Positions 37,269 through 50,105 are shown, counted from the stretch's first letter. The stretch is DNA of 64,000 nucleotides from Balaenoptera acutorostrata (GCF_949987535.1 NC_080072.1:55776460-55840459); one strand, 5' to 3'. Notes: generated by a model from the letters alone, not told the origin. Numbers and translations: made by a program.

Positions 37269-37799
37269 TGTTAATAATAATAGCAGTAGTAGGAGGAGAT
37301 AGGAAAGGAAGAGTAATAGTAATAACTGACAAGAACAGAAAAACCTTCCAGTCCTCATTCTTTAGTGACACAGCTCAGGCATCAGTACCTGGAGAACAGC
37401 TATTGTGACTCCTACTCTCTGTAAGCCCAAGTGTCTCAACAGCATTTATTCCTTAAATATTTACCAAGAACTTAGTATGCACCACACATTGGGTGGACAG
37501 AGATTCTGTTCCTTTCTTTCCCTACACTAGGACACTCTGCCTGTGTGCCTGCCATCCTGACCACACTGGGAGCACCTAGTGGAGAGAGAGAAGGCCAAGT
37601 GCATGCCATAGTGGCACTCAATAAAGACAAACTAAGACTTTATCTCACAGACAATTCCAGACCACAGGACAATGCCTACCACACTCTTACATCATTCTCA
37701 CAGTAGGTTTTTGGACATAAAACATATTTATTTGTCCTTACCAGGTCTAGGCCTTTTAAAAAGGCATTCAGAAGTTGAGTCATTAACACTATCACTTAC

Positions 37800-37836
37800 T
37801 TTTTTTCTGTTTCAGTGTCCTGATTTCATCTTCACT
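37800..37836 (-). CDS. THAP12: THAP12 coding exon 4 (37-nt microexon)
   Basis: A very short exon encoding SEDEIRTLKQKK (residues 107-118) plus one base of Ile119. The acceptor is gtcatttag|AGTGAAG and the donor is AAAAAAA|gtaagtgat. The single leftover A joins TT from exon 5 to make Ile, so the frame closes exactly. It is too short to be found as an open frame; it was located from the expected linker between the THAP finger and the transposase-like body. The charged sequence suggests a short coiled or flexible linker. Confidence 0.93.
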
Positions 37837-37946
37837 CTAAATGACAAGAAAAAAAGAAAAAAATATCTTTGAGAAAACTGAACTCTAGTATTATCATCAC
37901 AGACTCACAAGTAAAAAGCATATTATGAGTCAAATTTAATTCTTTC

Positions 37947-38063
37947 TTTCTTTCTTTTTTTTTTTTTTGGCATGCAGGATCTTAGTTCCCTAACCAGGGA
38001 TCAAACCCGTGCCCCCTGCAGTGGAAGCGCAGGGTCTTAACCACTGGACTACCAGGGAAGTCC
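37947..38063 (-). repeat. CHR-type SINE in THAP12 intron 4-side of exon 4
   Basis: Short form, head on the right (ccaggga agtccc), poly-T tail on the left. The 16-bp target-site duplication caaattta(a/g)ttctttc lies at 37931-37946 and 38064-38079. It is only about 110 bp upstream of the 37-nt THAP12 exon 4, in intron 3, and in the same orientation as the gene. Confidence 0.9.
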
Positions 38064-38979
38064 CAAATTTAGTTCTTTCAAGAGCATGAATTCTTCATAA
38101 AGAAAACATTCTTCAAACAGACAGATGACAGGAAAACTGGAACAATAATTTGTTAATGACTCCAAGTTTATAATAAAATACTAGAGGGTAAAGAATACAT
38201 CATTTAACTTACTTTTATACCTATATCATCATAATTTAGGGTTATAAGTGTGTACTGGCTAATATTGATAAAAGGCATGAAAGTATATGATGGCATTTGA
38301 GGTCAAATCCAAGGGGCCATAAACCATGCCCCCCGCCCAATCTAACCCCAGGGATTGCCATGTAAAAGGGAGTTGCTGGATCCCCGAACCTAACACAAAA
38401 GCTATGAGAAATCTCTGGGAAGCAGAAAGTGACAGTGCCAATATGGAAGAGAAATGGATACATACAGCATAGAGAGCCAAGTGGCATATACAGGGTTAGA
38501 CTGAGGAAGAACTTTTCAATTATGTCCTTTTCTCTCCCTCTAACCCACTAGAATTCTTAGATCATAACCCATCCCATTACTATTGTGGGGCATGAAAGCA
38601 GCAGTACCAGTGACAGCTGGAGACGTCACGGTGCCTGCTGGGTAGCATGGGACATGATATTGATAACAAGAATGTCAGCAGGTTAGCCAATCTGGAACAT
38701 TCCCTCCTTATCCTATGGGCTGTGGAGTTACAAGGACGGCATATCTGGAAGAGTGTGCCTGCTGTAAGATATCTGAGTTTCCTTGAGGAGCAGAGCAGGG
38801 AAATGGTAGCTACAGGATGGGAGGTGGTTGAGCTCTTCACCCCTGGTTCATATGACTAAGAAAAAAGCTGAGGTGGAAGACTGTTGTTGTGTAGTATCAG
38901 CATTCAACTACAAGAAGTCCCAGAAAAAACCAAATAAATAGAGGAGAAGAAATGCATGAAGAAATAAAAACTGAAGATT

Positions 38980-41230
38980 AAAAGGAACAAGAATCAGGCT
39001 GGCATCAGACTTCAATACCAATAATGGATGCAAAAAAACTAGAAAGAATATCACATAGACTATACATACCCTCTATGCATCAGTTAACAACATTTGGGGG
39101 AAAAAGTTTTAAAAAATAAACCCATGTCTAGAAACTAAGAACAAAAATAATCTTATACTAAAGAAATAGGGGAAATTACAAAACACTCACAGATGAACAA
39201 TAAAAGCGCTACATGTCTAAAATTGTAGGATACAGCTAAAATATACTTAGACATTTATAGCTTTGAATACACATAAATGAGTTTAAACATTCAAGAAGTT
39301 AAAAAAGAGCCAAAAAGTAAATCCTTCAAATCAAGAAGAAACCAATAAAACAGCTCACAAGTAAGGCAATCAGTGATAAAACTCACTACTGTTTCTTCGA
39401 AAAGACTACTAAAGTAATTTTAGGAGCAGAGAAAGGCAAGCGTCCTAAAATCCTAGATGAATTTCATAAACTTTTGGAAACATATAGAACACAAGAAGAA
39501 AGAGAAACTAATAAACAGAAATGGTAATCAAAATATTCCCTCATTCACCCAAAGCTCTCTGATGGTTTTACCAAGTTCAACCTAACTTTCAAGAGCAGAC
39601 AATAGCTACCTTATACAAGTTTTTCTGGAAAAATTAGGAGGAAAAAAAGAAAAGCTATCTAACTTATTTTATGAGGCTAAGAGAACCTTGATATCATAAC
39701 TGGATAAAAGGAATACATGAAAAGAAATTATAGGCCAACACTTATAAATGCAAAACTGTAGATAAAATACTGACCAACTGAATCGAACAGTGTATGAAAA
39801 TGAAGGGAGATATACTGCAATCAATTAGGGTTCATCACAGGAATGCAAAGATGGTTCAACAACAGAAAATCCAACAATGTTATTCACAGCATTAAAGAAC
39901 GAAAAAAAATGAGAACTCAACAGATGCAATGAAAGTATTGATAAGTTCAACAAGTTATGATAAAAACTGTGAATGTGAGGACTAGAAGGAAATGAAGGGA
40001 ATTTCTTTAACTTGATAAAAATTATCTAACAATACCAACAAAAATATCATACTTAATGGAACAAGGCAAGTGTACCAGCCGTGACATTACTGGGACTACT
40101 GAATACAGTACTAGAGATAATCTTGACTAAACAATAAGACAGGCTACAGAAAAAATTAAAATTGGAAGAACTGAAAGAAGAGGCAAATTTGTCCTTATTT
40201 GTAGATGATACAGTCAACTACATAGAAAACTCAGGAGACTATTAGAATTAATAAAAAGGGATCTTCAAAATTGGTGGAAACGATCTCTCAACCAGAAGTA
40301 CATTATCTATATCAACAAAAACCATAAGGTATTTAGGAAGTAATTAATCTAAGGTAATTGGGAGATTGGGATTGACATATATACACTAATATGTATAAAA
40401 CAGATAACTAATAAGAACCTGCTGTATAAAAAATAAATTAAATTAAATTAAAAAAAAATTAATCTAAGGAAGGATGTTCACGTTCTCTTCTAAAGAACTG
40501 CAACAAAAACCCTGAAATTTTTTCAAATTTTTTACTTTTTGCACTCCTGAAAGTGTTTTAATAGTCTTTTCAAAGAACCAGTAGTTTTGTCAATGATTGC
40601 TACTACTTGATAGCTATTCTATTGGGCTTTTTTTTCTGTTTATGGATAGGACTAATTAACATTGGAAAAATATTAATTCAAAGTACTTACAATGAAAATC
40701 TCAACAGAATTTCTAGAACACGACAAAAGGATTCTCAAATTCACATGGACAAATAAAGGTCTACAAATAGCTAAGACAATTTTGAAAAAGAAGAATTAAG
40801 AAATCACCCTTTTTGAAAATAAGATATAATATAAAGCGATGGTAATTTTAAAAAGTGTGGTATAGCTGTAAACAAACAAATCTTCCAATGGAACATAAAA
40901 GAGTTCCCAGAAACAGCCTTGCATATATGTAAACTTGGTATACGACAGAGGTGGCATCTTACACCAGACGGATTAACAGACCATGTTGGGAAAACTTGAT
41001 CTCTATAAAGAGAAAAATAAAATTAGATCTCTACTGGACACCACACATACAAATTTAAATGGATCACAGATCTAAATATGAAAGGTAAACAGAGAAGAAA
41101 ATGAGGAAAATTAGACAGTTGTTATCTTAAAAAAGCACATAGTCAGTGGACTGAAATGACATATTAAGTGCACTAGCATGGATACAAAAGGGAGGGGAGG
41201 AAAGGAAATGGTAATAATGGAAGAAGGAAA
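38980..41230 (+). repeat. Degenerate L1 ORF2 in THAP12 intron 3
   Basis: An old L1 in sense to the plus strand, so antisense to THAP12. The reverse-transcriptase signature is visible at 40182-40210 (gcaaatttgtccttatttgtagatgatac, encoding an F-VDD-type box), as are neighbouring L1 landmarks. Many stops interrupt it. A younger truncated L1 lies inside at 40355-40456. Confidence 0.75.
40355..40456 (+). repeat. 5'-truncated L1 3' end with target-site duplication
   Basis: About 100 bp of the L1 3' end (ttgacatatatacactaatatgtataaaacagataactaataagaacctgctg...) with an A-rich tail, flanked by 13-bp duplications aattaatctaagg at 40342-40354 and 40457-40469. Confidence 0.8.
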
Positions 41231-41849
41231 GAAAATAAACAAACAACGGGCTTCCTGGTGGCAATGATGACAGAAAGCAATGGTCTGAGGAGTCTGAGTA
41301 ATTTAATTCTGTTCATTTGAGGTCAACAAAAAACAGGTAGGTTTCAAGGATATCAAAGGTTTATAAAAACATGCACAAAGATGCCACATACAGAGATTTA
41401 AAAGCTTTTTGTAAACCCTGTCAGTACTTAATAGTGATAGAACCCTTATTTCTAGTAAAACTACCCATGTCTTAACTTTCACTTATCCCTTTGTGCTGAA
41501 TTCTGGAAATATACCTCAGCCCCACTTTCTTTACTACAAAAGAAAAGGTGGTGTTTTTTTTTTCTTCTTCCCTGGAAGAGAATGAGTTAGGAGCCTGTAA
41601 TTAACAGCATACTTTGGCTCAAGTCAACGAGTATCAACTGGCTAAAGTTGAAGAAGATTTTCCAATGTAAATACTAAAACAAACTAATCATCTTATGTCC
41701 ACACTACTTCAACAATGACCATAGCATTAATTTCCCATAATGCTACCTCTGAAGTAGAAAGTAACTTGGTTCAATTTTTACATGAATGCATCTATATTTG
41801 ATTTCATAATATTATAGAGGATAGGAAATCTGGAAGCACACTGACATAC

Positions 41850-41957
41850 CAATTCTTTTATTCGTTTTCTGTGTCTACTGTGTGGATTATTCAAATGGCT
41901 GGTAAGATCAAATATTGTTGGTATTGCATTATCTCGAAGAACTGTCCTATAAGGGCT
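41850..41957 (-). CDS. THAP12: THAP12 coding exon 3 (AVPTIF-type box and basic linker)
   Basis: This 108-nt exon encodes residues 71-106. It carries the closing THAP motif as AIPTIF at residues 81-86, a variant of the family's AVPTIF box, followed by a basic stretch (RHRKRIK) that could serve as DNA-binding tail or nuclear localisation signal (inference). The acceptor is tttttcag|AGCCC and the donor is GAATTG|gtatgtca. Both boundaries are phase 0 and agree with exons 2 and 4. Confidence 0.95.
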
Positions 41958-42269
41958 CTGAAAAAGAAAAACGTGTTAATTCAGAGATGGTCCTTAAGAA
42001 TGTATCACACATAAATAAAATTCTAGTGTTAATGATTTCCCCAGTACTCCTTCAACTCCAATTCTAAAGTGTAGAGACTTGTAGAATGGATGATGTCAGT
42101 CCAGATCAGCTTATTATTTCTAACTCTTTTTGCATTTGCCCTTCTGGCAATCTTACTACTATAAATGAAGGAACTGAATTGATGGTAGGCATAAAAAATA
42201 AAATGTATTTGCATTTAACATATATTTTTCTAATTCAATCTCCCAGCTACTTTTCTGTTCTTCCATGAG

Positions 42270-44700
42270 CCCACAAAACACAGCAGGCACAAAAGTTTCT
42301 CAAATAATCTATCCGCCTGTATGTTTTATAATAATTCTTCCTTCCTTTACCTGCTGTTCACTCCACTTTTGCTACTATTACTGAGAAGCATCAAGGCACC
42401 ATGAAATAATATTGGACTAGGACCCAGGAGACCTAGGGGCTAGTCCAAATTCTACCAGTGACTCACTCTCAGACCCTGACTAAATCCTTTCCCTTTCTGG
42501 ACTCAGTTTCCTCTTCTGAATAAAACTCAGGTACTGAATTAGATCAGTATTTCCCAAAATGAAGTTATTCACATACTAATGATCATAATGCTTGCCATTT
42601 CAGTTACACAACCATCTATACTTTTTCATAATCCACTCACTTTTTTAGTTAACATTATCTTAAGCAATAAAAACTATACAATAATGATTTGATGAGCTAG
42701 TTATATTTTTAACACATATTACAAAACTTCTAAAATAAAAATTGGTTCATGTGCCACCTGAAATCACTCATATACCACAAGTGATATACATAATCACACT
42801 TTTGCAAACACTGAACTAGGTATTTCTAAATCCCCTTCTAATTCTAACGTTCTTATCATTGAAGGATGACCATTCTCCATCTTAATTCCTCTTAACCTAA
42901 TCCAACCTGGCTAGAAGCTGGATGCATACTTAGATGGTGACAGTCTTCCACAGCCAGACCAGAGGAGGTCAGGTAGGGACAAGAAGTTTATTGAGAGGTA
43001 GAGTAACAGATGAATAACTGCTACTACATTTCCCTAGCTAGTCCAAGGAAACAGTGCCTTTAATTTCTTCCCAAATTTGCACTGATAAAAAACAAAATAC
43101 ACTTCAGTTTAAAAAGCTTTTGTGGGAGCAGTGATTGTTTCAAAGATGACTAACAAAGCGTATTCAAAGTATATGCCAAACAAAAATAACAATTCCTATG
43201 TTTTTGCACCCAAGGAAAGAAGGTTAGGAAAATATGATGGAAAAATATACAATTAAAGGGAACACACTATCTTAGGTTTCATCTGAAGAGTTGTTAAACA
43301 CATTTGGGAAGAATTTCTATTTACAGTCAATATTTTCTAGTTCAATCCCCAAGCCTCATAGAAAACACAAAGAAGAAAATCTATTTCTTAAGGATGTTCA
43401 GCTTCTAGTGTTGGGCCAAATATCCTGAGTCTACTACGGAGTTTGAATCAGGGATTGATTTTGGACACAATCAGTGAAGGGAACAAAAACTATACTATAC
43501 CCTAAGTGTCTCATCTTTCCTACTTAGCAAACATCTCAAAAAGCAAAGATATCCACATACACAGTAAATTATTGATATTTTACCAATTAAATAAAGAGAG
43601 GAGGGATAAAACATTGTAAAGACTTTAAAAATTCAAATAAAATTAATTTGCTACCAAGGAAAGATATTATAGACCAGAAAACAATATATGAATAAAAAAC
43701 ATGCAATTTTTTACATCTATTTATAAGTACACATGCCAATAAGGGTTATATTCAATTCATGTGCATGATAATTTTTATTCAGTATCCAGATTTAATCTTT
43801 AACTGCTGAATTAAGGTTTAAGCATAAAGTAATGATCTTACTCTAGCATCAAAGATAGTATCTGGTTTTCGTTGAACTAGCCACAAATGTTTACTGATGA
43901 GATCTTAAATGTCAAACTAATGAAGTCAAAACTCTTAAAACATCTGGGTATAAGTATTAAGTAATCCAGATTTAACAGCAATATCTTCTACATGTGTAGA
44001 AAGAAAATGTCTCACATTTGCATTAATTGATCCAAGATTAAAGAATTATGTGGAAATTTAAAAAGCGAAAATAGTTCTGTTCTATGCTCTGACTATAAAC
44101 AACAATATGAGTGAACTATATTTTATATTTCTCACATTAGTCTTATTGGAATTAACTAATTAAGAGACCATATTTATTAATAAAATAAAAATGTAAAAAT
44201 GCATACGGCTTGCGTATTTAAAATAATTTGGGATATTTTTACTTAATGTCAAGAACATAAAGTTTGCCTTTTAAACATATGAAATCTCTTATTTTGATCA
44301 TTATTACCCTCTTAACAAAGCAAGGCAAAAATATCCCTCAAATATTTGTGATTAAACTGTTGAACCGGAATTGGCTCACCTCCCAATGACTTCACAAGTA
44401 TCTGCTTCAATTAATTTTGAGAAATAAAATAACCCAATCATTCTTTAGTTTTCTGATGCCTCTGCAAAATGTATCTGAAAAAAATATCAAAATAAATTGC
44501 TGCATAACAATATATAGTGTACCTTCAAATCAAGTTTATGTCTATCCCAATAACTGAGATGATACGTTTTAATACCTAAACAAGAATATATTATTTGTTT
44601 AACAAAACTGTCTTCCTAACTAGTTTTTAAGTGTTTCAAGTCTGCTTCATTTCAATCAAATCTGTCCTATTTGTGCCTTTTATGAATCATAGCAATAACA
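42270..44700. other. THAP12 intron 2, mostly unclassified AT-rich DNA
   Basis: A MIR-like segment (gtgactcactctcagaccctgactaaatcc) lies near 42400-42560. No exon or long open frame is seen. Confidence 0.5.
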
Positions 44701-44704
44701 GAAT

Positions 44705-44845
44705 CACAGAGGGTTAAAAGTCTTAGACTTCAGGAATTATCTGATCTAATTTCTTCATTAGAAATTGGGGCTCAGAGAGGGGAAGTGACTTGGCCAAAAT
44801 CACAGTTAACAGTAGCAAGGCTGAGAGAGTCAGGTTTTGATATGA
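44705..44845 (-). repeat. MIR, reversed, THAP12 intron 2
   Basis: gaaattggggctcagagaggggaagtgacttggccaaaatcacagttaacagtagcaagg. Confidence 0.65.
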
Positions 44846-45347
44846 AATTGCAAATTACTGACGGAAATGTTTTCTCACATTAATTGCATGATTTGCTTCC
44901 TGTTGTATCCAGCAAATAAAAATTAGGGTTGGTTCTAACAGTACACACAAAACTTTGAAAACAAAGAGCTCTATTCCTTGATGAAGATTCCACTCATAAA
45001 AAAGCTCTAGAGAAGCTGATCCAAATAAAAATGCCAACTTTACTTTAAATATACACATTTATAATCATCTAAAATTTTCTGAAGGCTACAAAAGAAGTTT
45101 AAAAGTGGCTACCTCTGGTGAGTAGGAATGGGGCATCAGAAACAGAAGGGTTAAAAAAAAAACAGGTTTTTAAGAACAAAATAGATACTATTAAGCTCCA
45201 AATTTGTCTTCATCTTAAAAAAAAAAAAAAGTGGCAGGGTGTAAGGATAGTCTCCAACATTAATATATAAAGATTTACATTCCAACCAAATAGTGAGTAA
45301 GTGAGAGAATACAAAACAAAAAAAAAACAAGCCCTCTGGTTACTTAC

Positions 45348-45468
45348 AGTTCTACAGATCATAGAAGTCTCAAAGTGTTTGGCACACAATCGATAATGTT
45401 TATTTAGTTGATCAGGTGTTTTATCTTCTAAGTCTGCTCTCCTACAATTCTCCACCCACTTCTGGCAT
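45348..45468 (-). CDS. THAP12: THAP12 coding exon 2 (C-terminal half of THAP finger)
   Basis: This 121-nt exon completes Arg30 and encodes residues 31-70. It contains the THAP Trp34 and the last two zinc ligands, Cys58 and His61 (LCAKHF), giving C-x4-C-x47-C-x2-H overall. Acceptor ttttatag|A and donor ACT|gtaagta are both strong. A longer open frame runs through this exon into flanking intron, but the splice sites bound the real exon. Introns on either side are 12.8 kb and 3.4 kb. Confidence 0.95.
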
Positions 45469-46189
45469 CTATAAAAGTAAAAACAAAATACAATAATGGA
45501 ATATGAGCTCAACACTTAAATTGCAGCATTCAGTTTTAAGGTAAATATCTATTATGGACAATGGATTCCTGCTCCCCTATAACCAAAGAACATAACATAA
45601 TTTGGAGAAGCTGATTAATAACAAAATGAGAGCTGGAAGAAACCTTAGAAATCATTTAGTACATTCAATTAAAGACAAGGTTAAGAAGTAACTCACTCAG
45701 AGTCATGTACAAAATCAGCAGCAAAACTAGAACTTAAACCTGAATCTTTCAACTCCCAGGACATCCTAGCATCAGAGAAGACTCAATCATCAGCAGTACA
45801 AGCAAAAAACTGCACAACCATGAGGCCAATGGCTTAACATTCCCCTCAGGATTTCAACTTAAACAAGCATATGAAAAGACACGTTCATTGTAGAAAATTA
45901 TTAAGTATTTGTTCCATAAATAACTAGAGTTGATTATGGAAGCATGATGGCTGTATTCATTTGCTTTATTATAAACATGATTGTCTACAATGATGTACAA
46001 ACTAGATTGCAAGCTCCATGAATGCAGGGATTGTGTCTACACAATCTAGTACACAGACAATGTTAAAGATAGTGAATGAGACAAAGTCCATGTCCTCTTG
46101 ATGCTTAAATATCTGCAAAAAAAACATCATCATCATCTTCTTCTTCTTCATCATCATGCTTATTCTTCATCATCATCATCATCATCATC

Positions 46190-46465
46190 ACAATGCTTAT
46201 TAAGCACTTATTAAGAGCCAGACACTATTCTAAATTGTTTCCAAAGGGGAAAGAAATGTTCTATGTACCTAAAGGGGCAAAAATAAGCTCTACTGGTAGA
46301 AATTTCAGGAAAACAAAATTGAATATAAGTTGATTAAAAAAAACAAAAACAAAGGGAGTACTATTATTATTATTCCCCTTGTGCAGACAAAGAAACAAAG
46401 GCACAGAAATGTTAAGTAATTTGTTAAAGGTTACAACTAGATCTTTCCTTCATTCTTCAAGCTTC
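46190..46465 (-). repeat. MIR, reversed, preceded by a (catc/ctt)n microsatellite
   Basis: taagcacttattaagagccagacactattctaaa...tattattattccccttgtgcagacaaagaaacaaaggcacagaaatgttaagtaatttg. The trinucleotide repeat at 46121-46192 adjoins it. Confidence 0.7.
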
Positions 46466-46995
46466 TAAGAATAAAAGTCCGCCATCAATATATAGTGTCA
46501 CAAACTTGAAAACATATTTATTTTATAATTACATCATAGTATATTTTCTTATGTCTTAACATTACAAATTCACCCCTAAACACACACAACACTCTGATAC
46601 TTAATTCGCTCCACTCTCAATATGTAAAACCATGGTGAAATGTTGATTACCTAACCTTAAACTAAAACCACACCTAAATTGTTCAGCATCTCATTTGACC
46701 AAGAAGTAATACTATACACAGTAATGATGCCTAAGATGTCCATATTTTAATCATAGTTTTACACAGCTGTACAATATGATTATAAATATTTCATGTTTCA
46801 ACATCTAAATTATTTGGTATAAAAACTCTCACCATAAAATAATTTGTCATATTGCTAGAGTTAAGTTTGTTTTTTAATTCTTAAATCTCTGAAGACCTTC
46901 CACACAGAACACTACTGTCTGTATTATTTCTGAACTAAGTTGAAATAGCTTTCTGGTAAAAAGAACACTCAGATTCAATCAAGAAAGGTTGAGCA

Positions 46996-47071
46996 TCACT
47001 TTGTTATAAAGCAGAAACTAACACACCATTGTAAAGCAATTATACGCCAATAAAGATATTTAAAAAAAAAG
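46996..47071 (+). repeat. Very short 5'-truncated L1 insertion
   Basis: Carries only the last 65 or so bases of an L1 plus its A tail (agcaattatacgccaataaag then A9). It is flanked by perfect 14-bp duplications agaaaggttgagca at 46982-46995 and 47072-47085. Confidence 0.85.
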
Positions 47072-47247
47072 AGAAAGGTTGAGCAGAGAGGCCGATTAAC
47101 TACACCTACGTGTTCCATATCAAATACCTAGAAATAAACCTAGTGAAAGATGTGTAAGACCTCTAACAGAAAAAAATTTTTAAATAGCTTAAATAAATGG
47201 AGGGATATACAAGTTCATGGATTGGTACACTGAATCCTGAAGATCCT

Positions 47248-47581
47248 GGACTTCCCTGGTGGCGCAGTGGTTAAGAATCCACCTGCCAATGCAGGGGACA
47301 CGGGTTCGATCCCTGGTCCAGGAAGATCCCACATGTCGCGGAGCAACTAAGCCTGTGCACCACAACTACTGAGCCTGCGCTCTAGAGCCTGCGTGCCGCA
47401 ACTACTGAGCCCTCATGCTGCAACTACTGAAGCCCACACACCTAGAGCCCGTGTTCCACAAGAGAAGTCACCAATGAGAAGCCGGCACACTGCAACGAAG
47501 AGTAGCCCCCACTTGCCGCAACTACAGAAAGCCCGCATGCAGCAATGAAGACCCAAAGCAGCCAAAAAAAAAAAAAAAAAA
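47248..47581 (+). repeat. CHR-type SINE inserted in L1
   Basis: Full-length form with poly-A tail, splitting an old L1 ORF2 sequence in THAP12 intron 1. It is antisense to THAP12. Confidence 0.92.
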
Positions 47582-47647
47582 GTATCAATTCTCCTCAAAA
47601 TGATTTACTGATTTAATACGATCACAACAAGTTCTTTTGTGCATGTC

Positions 47648-47700
47648 TCTGTGTGTGTGTGAGAGTCAAAGAGAGAGAGACAGAGAGAGATAGAGAGAAA
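47648..47700 (+). repeat. (gt)n-(ga)n microsatellite in L1
   Basis: tctgtgtgtgtgtgagagtcaaagagagagagacagagagaga within the L1 at 47.1-49 kb. Confidence 0.8.
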
Positions 47701-48418
47701 TGACAAAGATCATTCTAAAACTTTACACAGAAATTCAAAGGACCAAGCAGAGTCAAGACAATCTTGGGGGAAAAAAAGTTGAAAGACTTATACTACCAGA
47801 CAGTAAGACTTATTATAAAGGTTATTAAGACAGTGTGGTATTGGCACAAGGATAAAACAATGGAACAAAATCGAGAGCTGTGGATGCTTAAGACAAAGGT
47901 TAACATTGCACAGCAGTGAAGTCAAATTTTTTCAATAGTGCTGAATGGGATATCCATATGAAAAAAAAATGAATCTTGACCTGTATTTTTACACCATTTA
48001 CAAAAAAATTAATTCCAAGTGAATTGTAGATCTAAATATGAAAGAAAGGTAAAACAAAGTTTCTAAAGATAACACAGTAGACCATCTTCATCACCTTGGC
48101 ACAAGGATCTCTTAAAAAGGCAACAGAAAACATAAACTCTAGAGGAAAAGATGAATACATTAGGCTACTTTAGAGTTAACTTTTCTTCATTAAAAGAAGT
48201 CACTTAAGAGTGAAACGGCAACCCACAAAATGGAATAAGGTATCTGCAATACATAGATCCAACAACGAACTCATATCCAAAATATATATGAAAAACTCCT
48301 ACAAATAAATCAGACAACCCAATATAAAAATGGGCAAGAGACTTGAACAGGCAATTAACAATAAAAGCTGGCCAATACACATGAAAAAAATGCTCAGTAA
48401 AAAAAAATAATAATAATA

Positions 48419-48738
48419 GGACTTCCCTGGTGGAGTGGTGGTTAAGAATCCGCCTGCCAATGCAGGAGACATGGGTTCAAGCCCTGGTCAGGGAAGATCC
48501 CACATGCTGCGGAGCAACTAAGTCTATGCGCCACAACTACTGAGCCTGCGCTCTAGAGCCTGCGAGCCGCAACTACTGAACCCACGTGCCACAACTACTG
48601 AAGCCCGCGTGCCTAGAGCCCATGCTCCGCAACAAGAGAAGCCACCGCAATGAGAAGCCCCTGCTCGCCGCAACTAAAGAAAGCCCGCATGCAGCAATGA
48701 AGACCCAACACAGCCAAAAATAAAATATAAATAAATTT
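48419..48738 (+). repeat. CHR-type SINE inserted in L1
   Basis: Full-length form inserted further along the same old L1; L1 coding remnants continue on both sides (tgctcagtaaaaaaa before, gctcaatctcattagtcatgag after). Confidence 0.9.
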
Positions 48739-49090
48739 TTAAAAAATAATAAACAATTTTTTAAAAAGCTCAATCTCATTAGTCATGAGGAAAATACTAA
48801 TTAAAACTGTAAATATTACTACATACTCATATGAATGACTATGATATAAAAGAAATAATACCAAATGTTGATGAGAAGGTGAAACAACTTGGCCGATCAA
48901 GGGTGGAAAGGATAAACTGTGGTATACTATTATATATAGACTACTATGGCAATGGGAATGAATGAACTAGCTAGATCTCACAAACATAATGTTGAGCACA
49001 ATAAGCCAGGAGTACATACTATGTGATTCCTTTCATATTAAGTTCAAGAGTAGGCAAAACTCATCTATGGTGATTGTGCAGAAAAAGAGT

Positions 49091-49600
49091 TAACACAGCA
49101 GGCCTGAGACTGCTATCCTCAGAAAGGCTTGTTTTTAAGGCTGGTCTTTTGGCTGATGTCTGGGAACTTGGCTGGTAAACAGTTTCCTACACTGACATAA
49201 AACTTCTTCTAACTGATAAGGTGACTTATGGTGCCTAGACTGTGCAAACAGTATGACTTTTAATGAGCACCTGCCTTCCTTCTGGGAGTCTGGAATTTTA
49301 GCATATGCTAAGCAGAGTGTGTCTAAATGACCAGACCTCAATAAAAACTTTGGGCACTGGGTCTCTAATGGGCTTCTCTGGGCAGAAACATGGCACACAT
49401 GTTGCATTTTCATTGGTGGGGAAAGTGGGATCTGAGTGACCCCTCATGGGAGGGAGAGAGCATACGGAAGCCTACACATGGATCCTTCCATACTCTACCT
49501 GTGTCTTTTTCCTCTCATGATCCAGATGTGTGTTCTTACTACATTGCTGTAATAAATCTTAGCTGTGAGTACAATTAAACACTGAGTTCCATGAGTCCTG
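49091..49600 (+). repeat. LTR, ERVL-like, inserted in L1 3' region
   Basis: A roughly 500-bp block unrelated to the surrounding L1. It ends in a sequence typical of ERVL-type LTRs (attgctgtaataaatcttagctgtgagtacaa). L1 3' UTR-like sequence resumes afterwards. The exact ends and subfamily are uncertain. Confidence 0.5.
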
Positions 49601-50105
49601 GTAAATCTCTGGATATGGGGGTGGCTTGGAGACTCCCAAAACGGTAATGATAGTGAGAACAGTGGATACATTTGGGGAGAGGTAATGACTAGGAGTGGGC
49701 ACAAAGGAGGCTTCTGAGGTGCTGGTAATGTTCTATATCTCGAATGTGACCTGGGTATATTCATTTTGTAAAAATTCATCAAGTTTTAGACTACCATTTT
49801 TGCACTTTTTCCTATGTATGTCATATACCAATAAAACAGCTCCCCATCACTCTTCCCCTTCTCCTCAATAACCAACTAATCTAATGTGTGTGAAGTCAAA
49901 CAGTGTCTACTATGGGGGAGAGTAGGATAATGACTGAAAGGGCCGCAGGGGAGAGGAAGTTTGGGATGTTAGTAATATTCCATTTTTTTAAAATCTGGGT
50001 AAAAGTTTCATGGACATGTTACTCTGAAAATCTAACAAGCCATACACTTATGATTTGTGATCTTCTGTATATATATGTTTCACATCAATAAGTTATAAAA
50101 ATTAC
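49600..50105 (+). repeat. L1 3' untranslated ends
   Basis: Two successive L1 3'-end-like segments: 49620-49830 (ggtaatgttctatatct...gtatattcattttgt) and 49920-50105 (ccatacacttatgatttgtgatcttctgtatatatatg). They could be one interrupted element or two. Confidence 0.6.

Larger units (their letters stand above)
47086..49090 (+). repeat. Old L1 ORF2/3' region in THAP12 intron 1
   Basis: Landmarks in order include cagtgtggtattggcacaagga, gaattgtagatctaaatatgaaag, caacgaactcatatccaaaat and tgggcaagagacttgaacagg. It is interrupted by two CHR SINEs (47248-47581 and 48419-48738). The element is antisense to THAP12 and has no intact open frame. Confidence 0.8.

Noticed and set aside
39000..41200. Functional reverse transcriptase gene in THAP12 intron 3
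   Set aside because: The L1 motifs are there, but stops and frameshifts occur throughout and no long frame survives.
45210..45515. 101-codon minus-strand frame as a stand-alone small THAP gene
   Set aside because: It is THAP12 exon 2 with read-through into flanking intron; splice sites and frame join it to exons 1 and 3.
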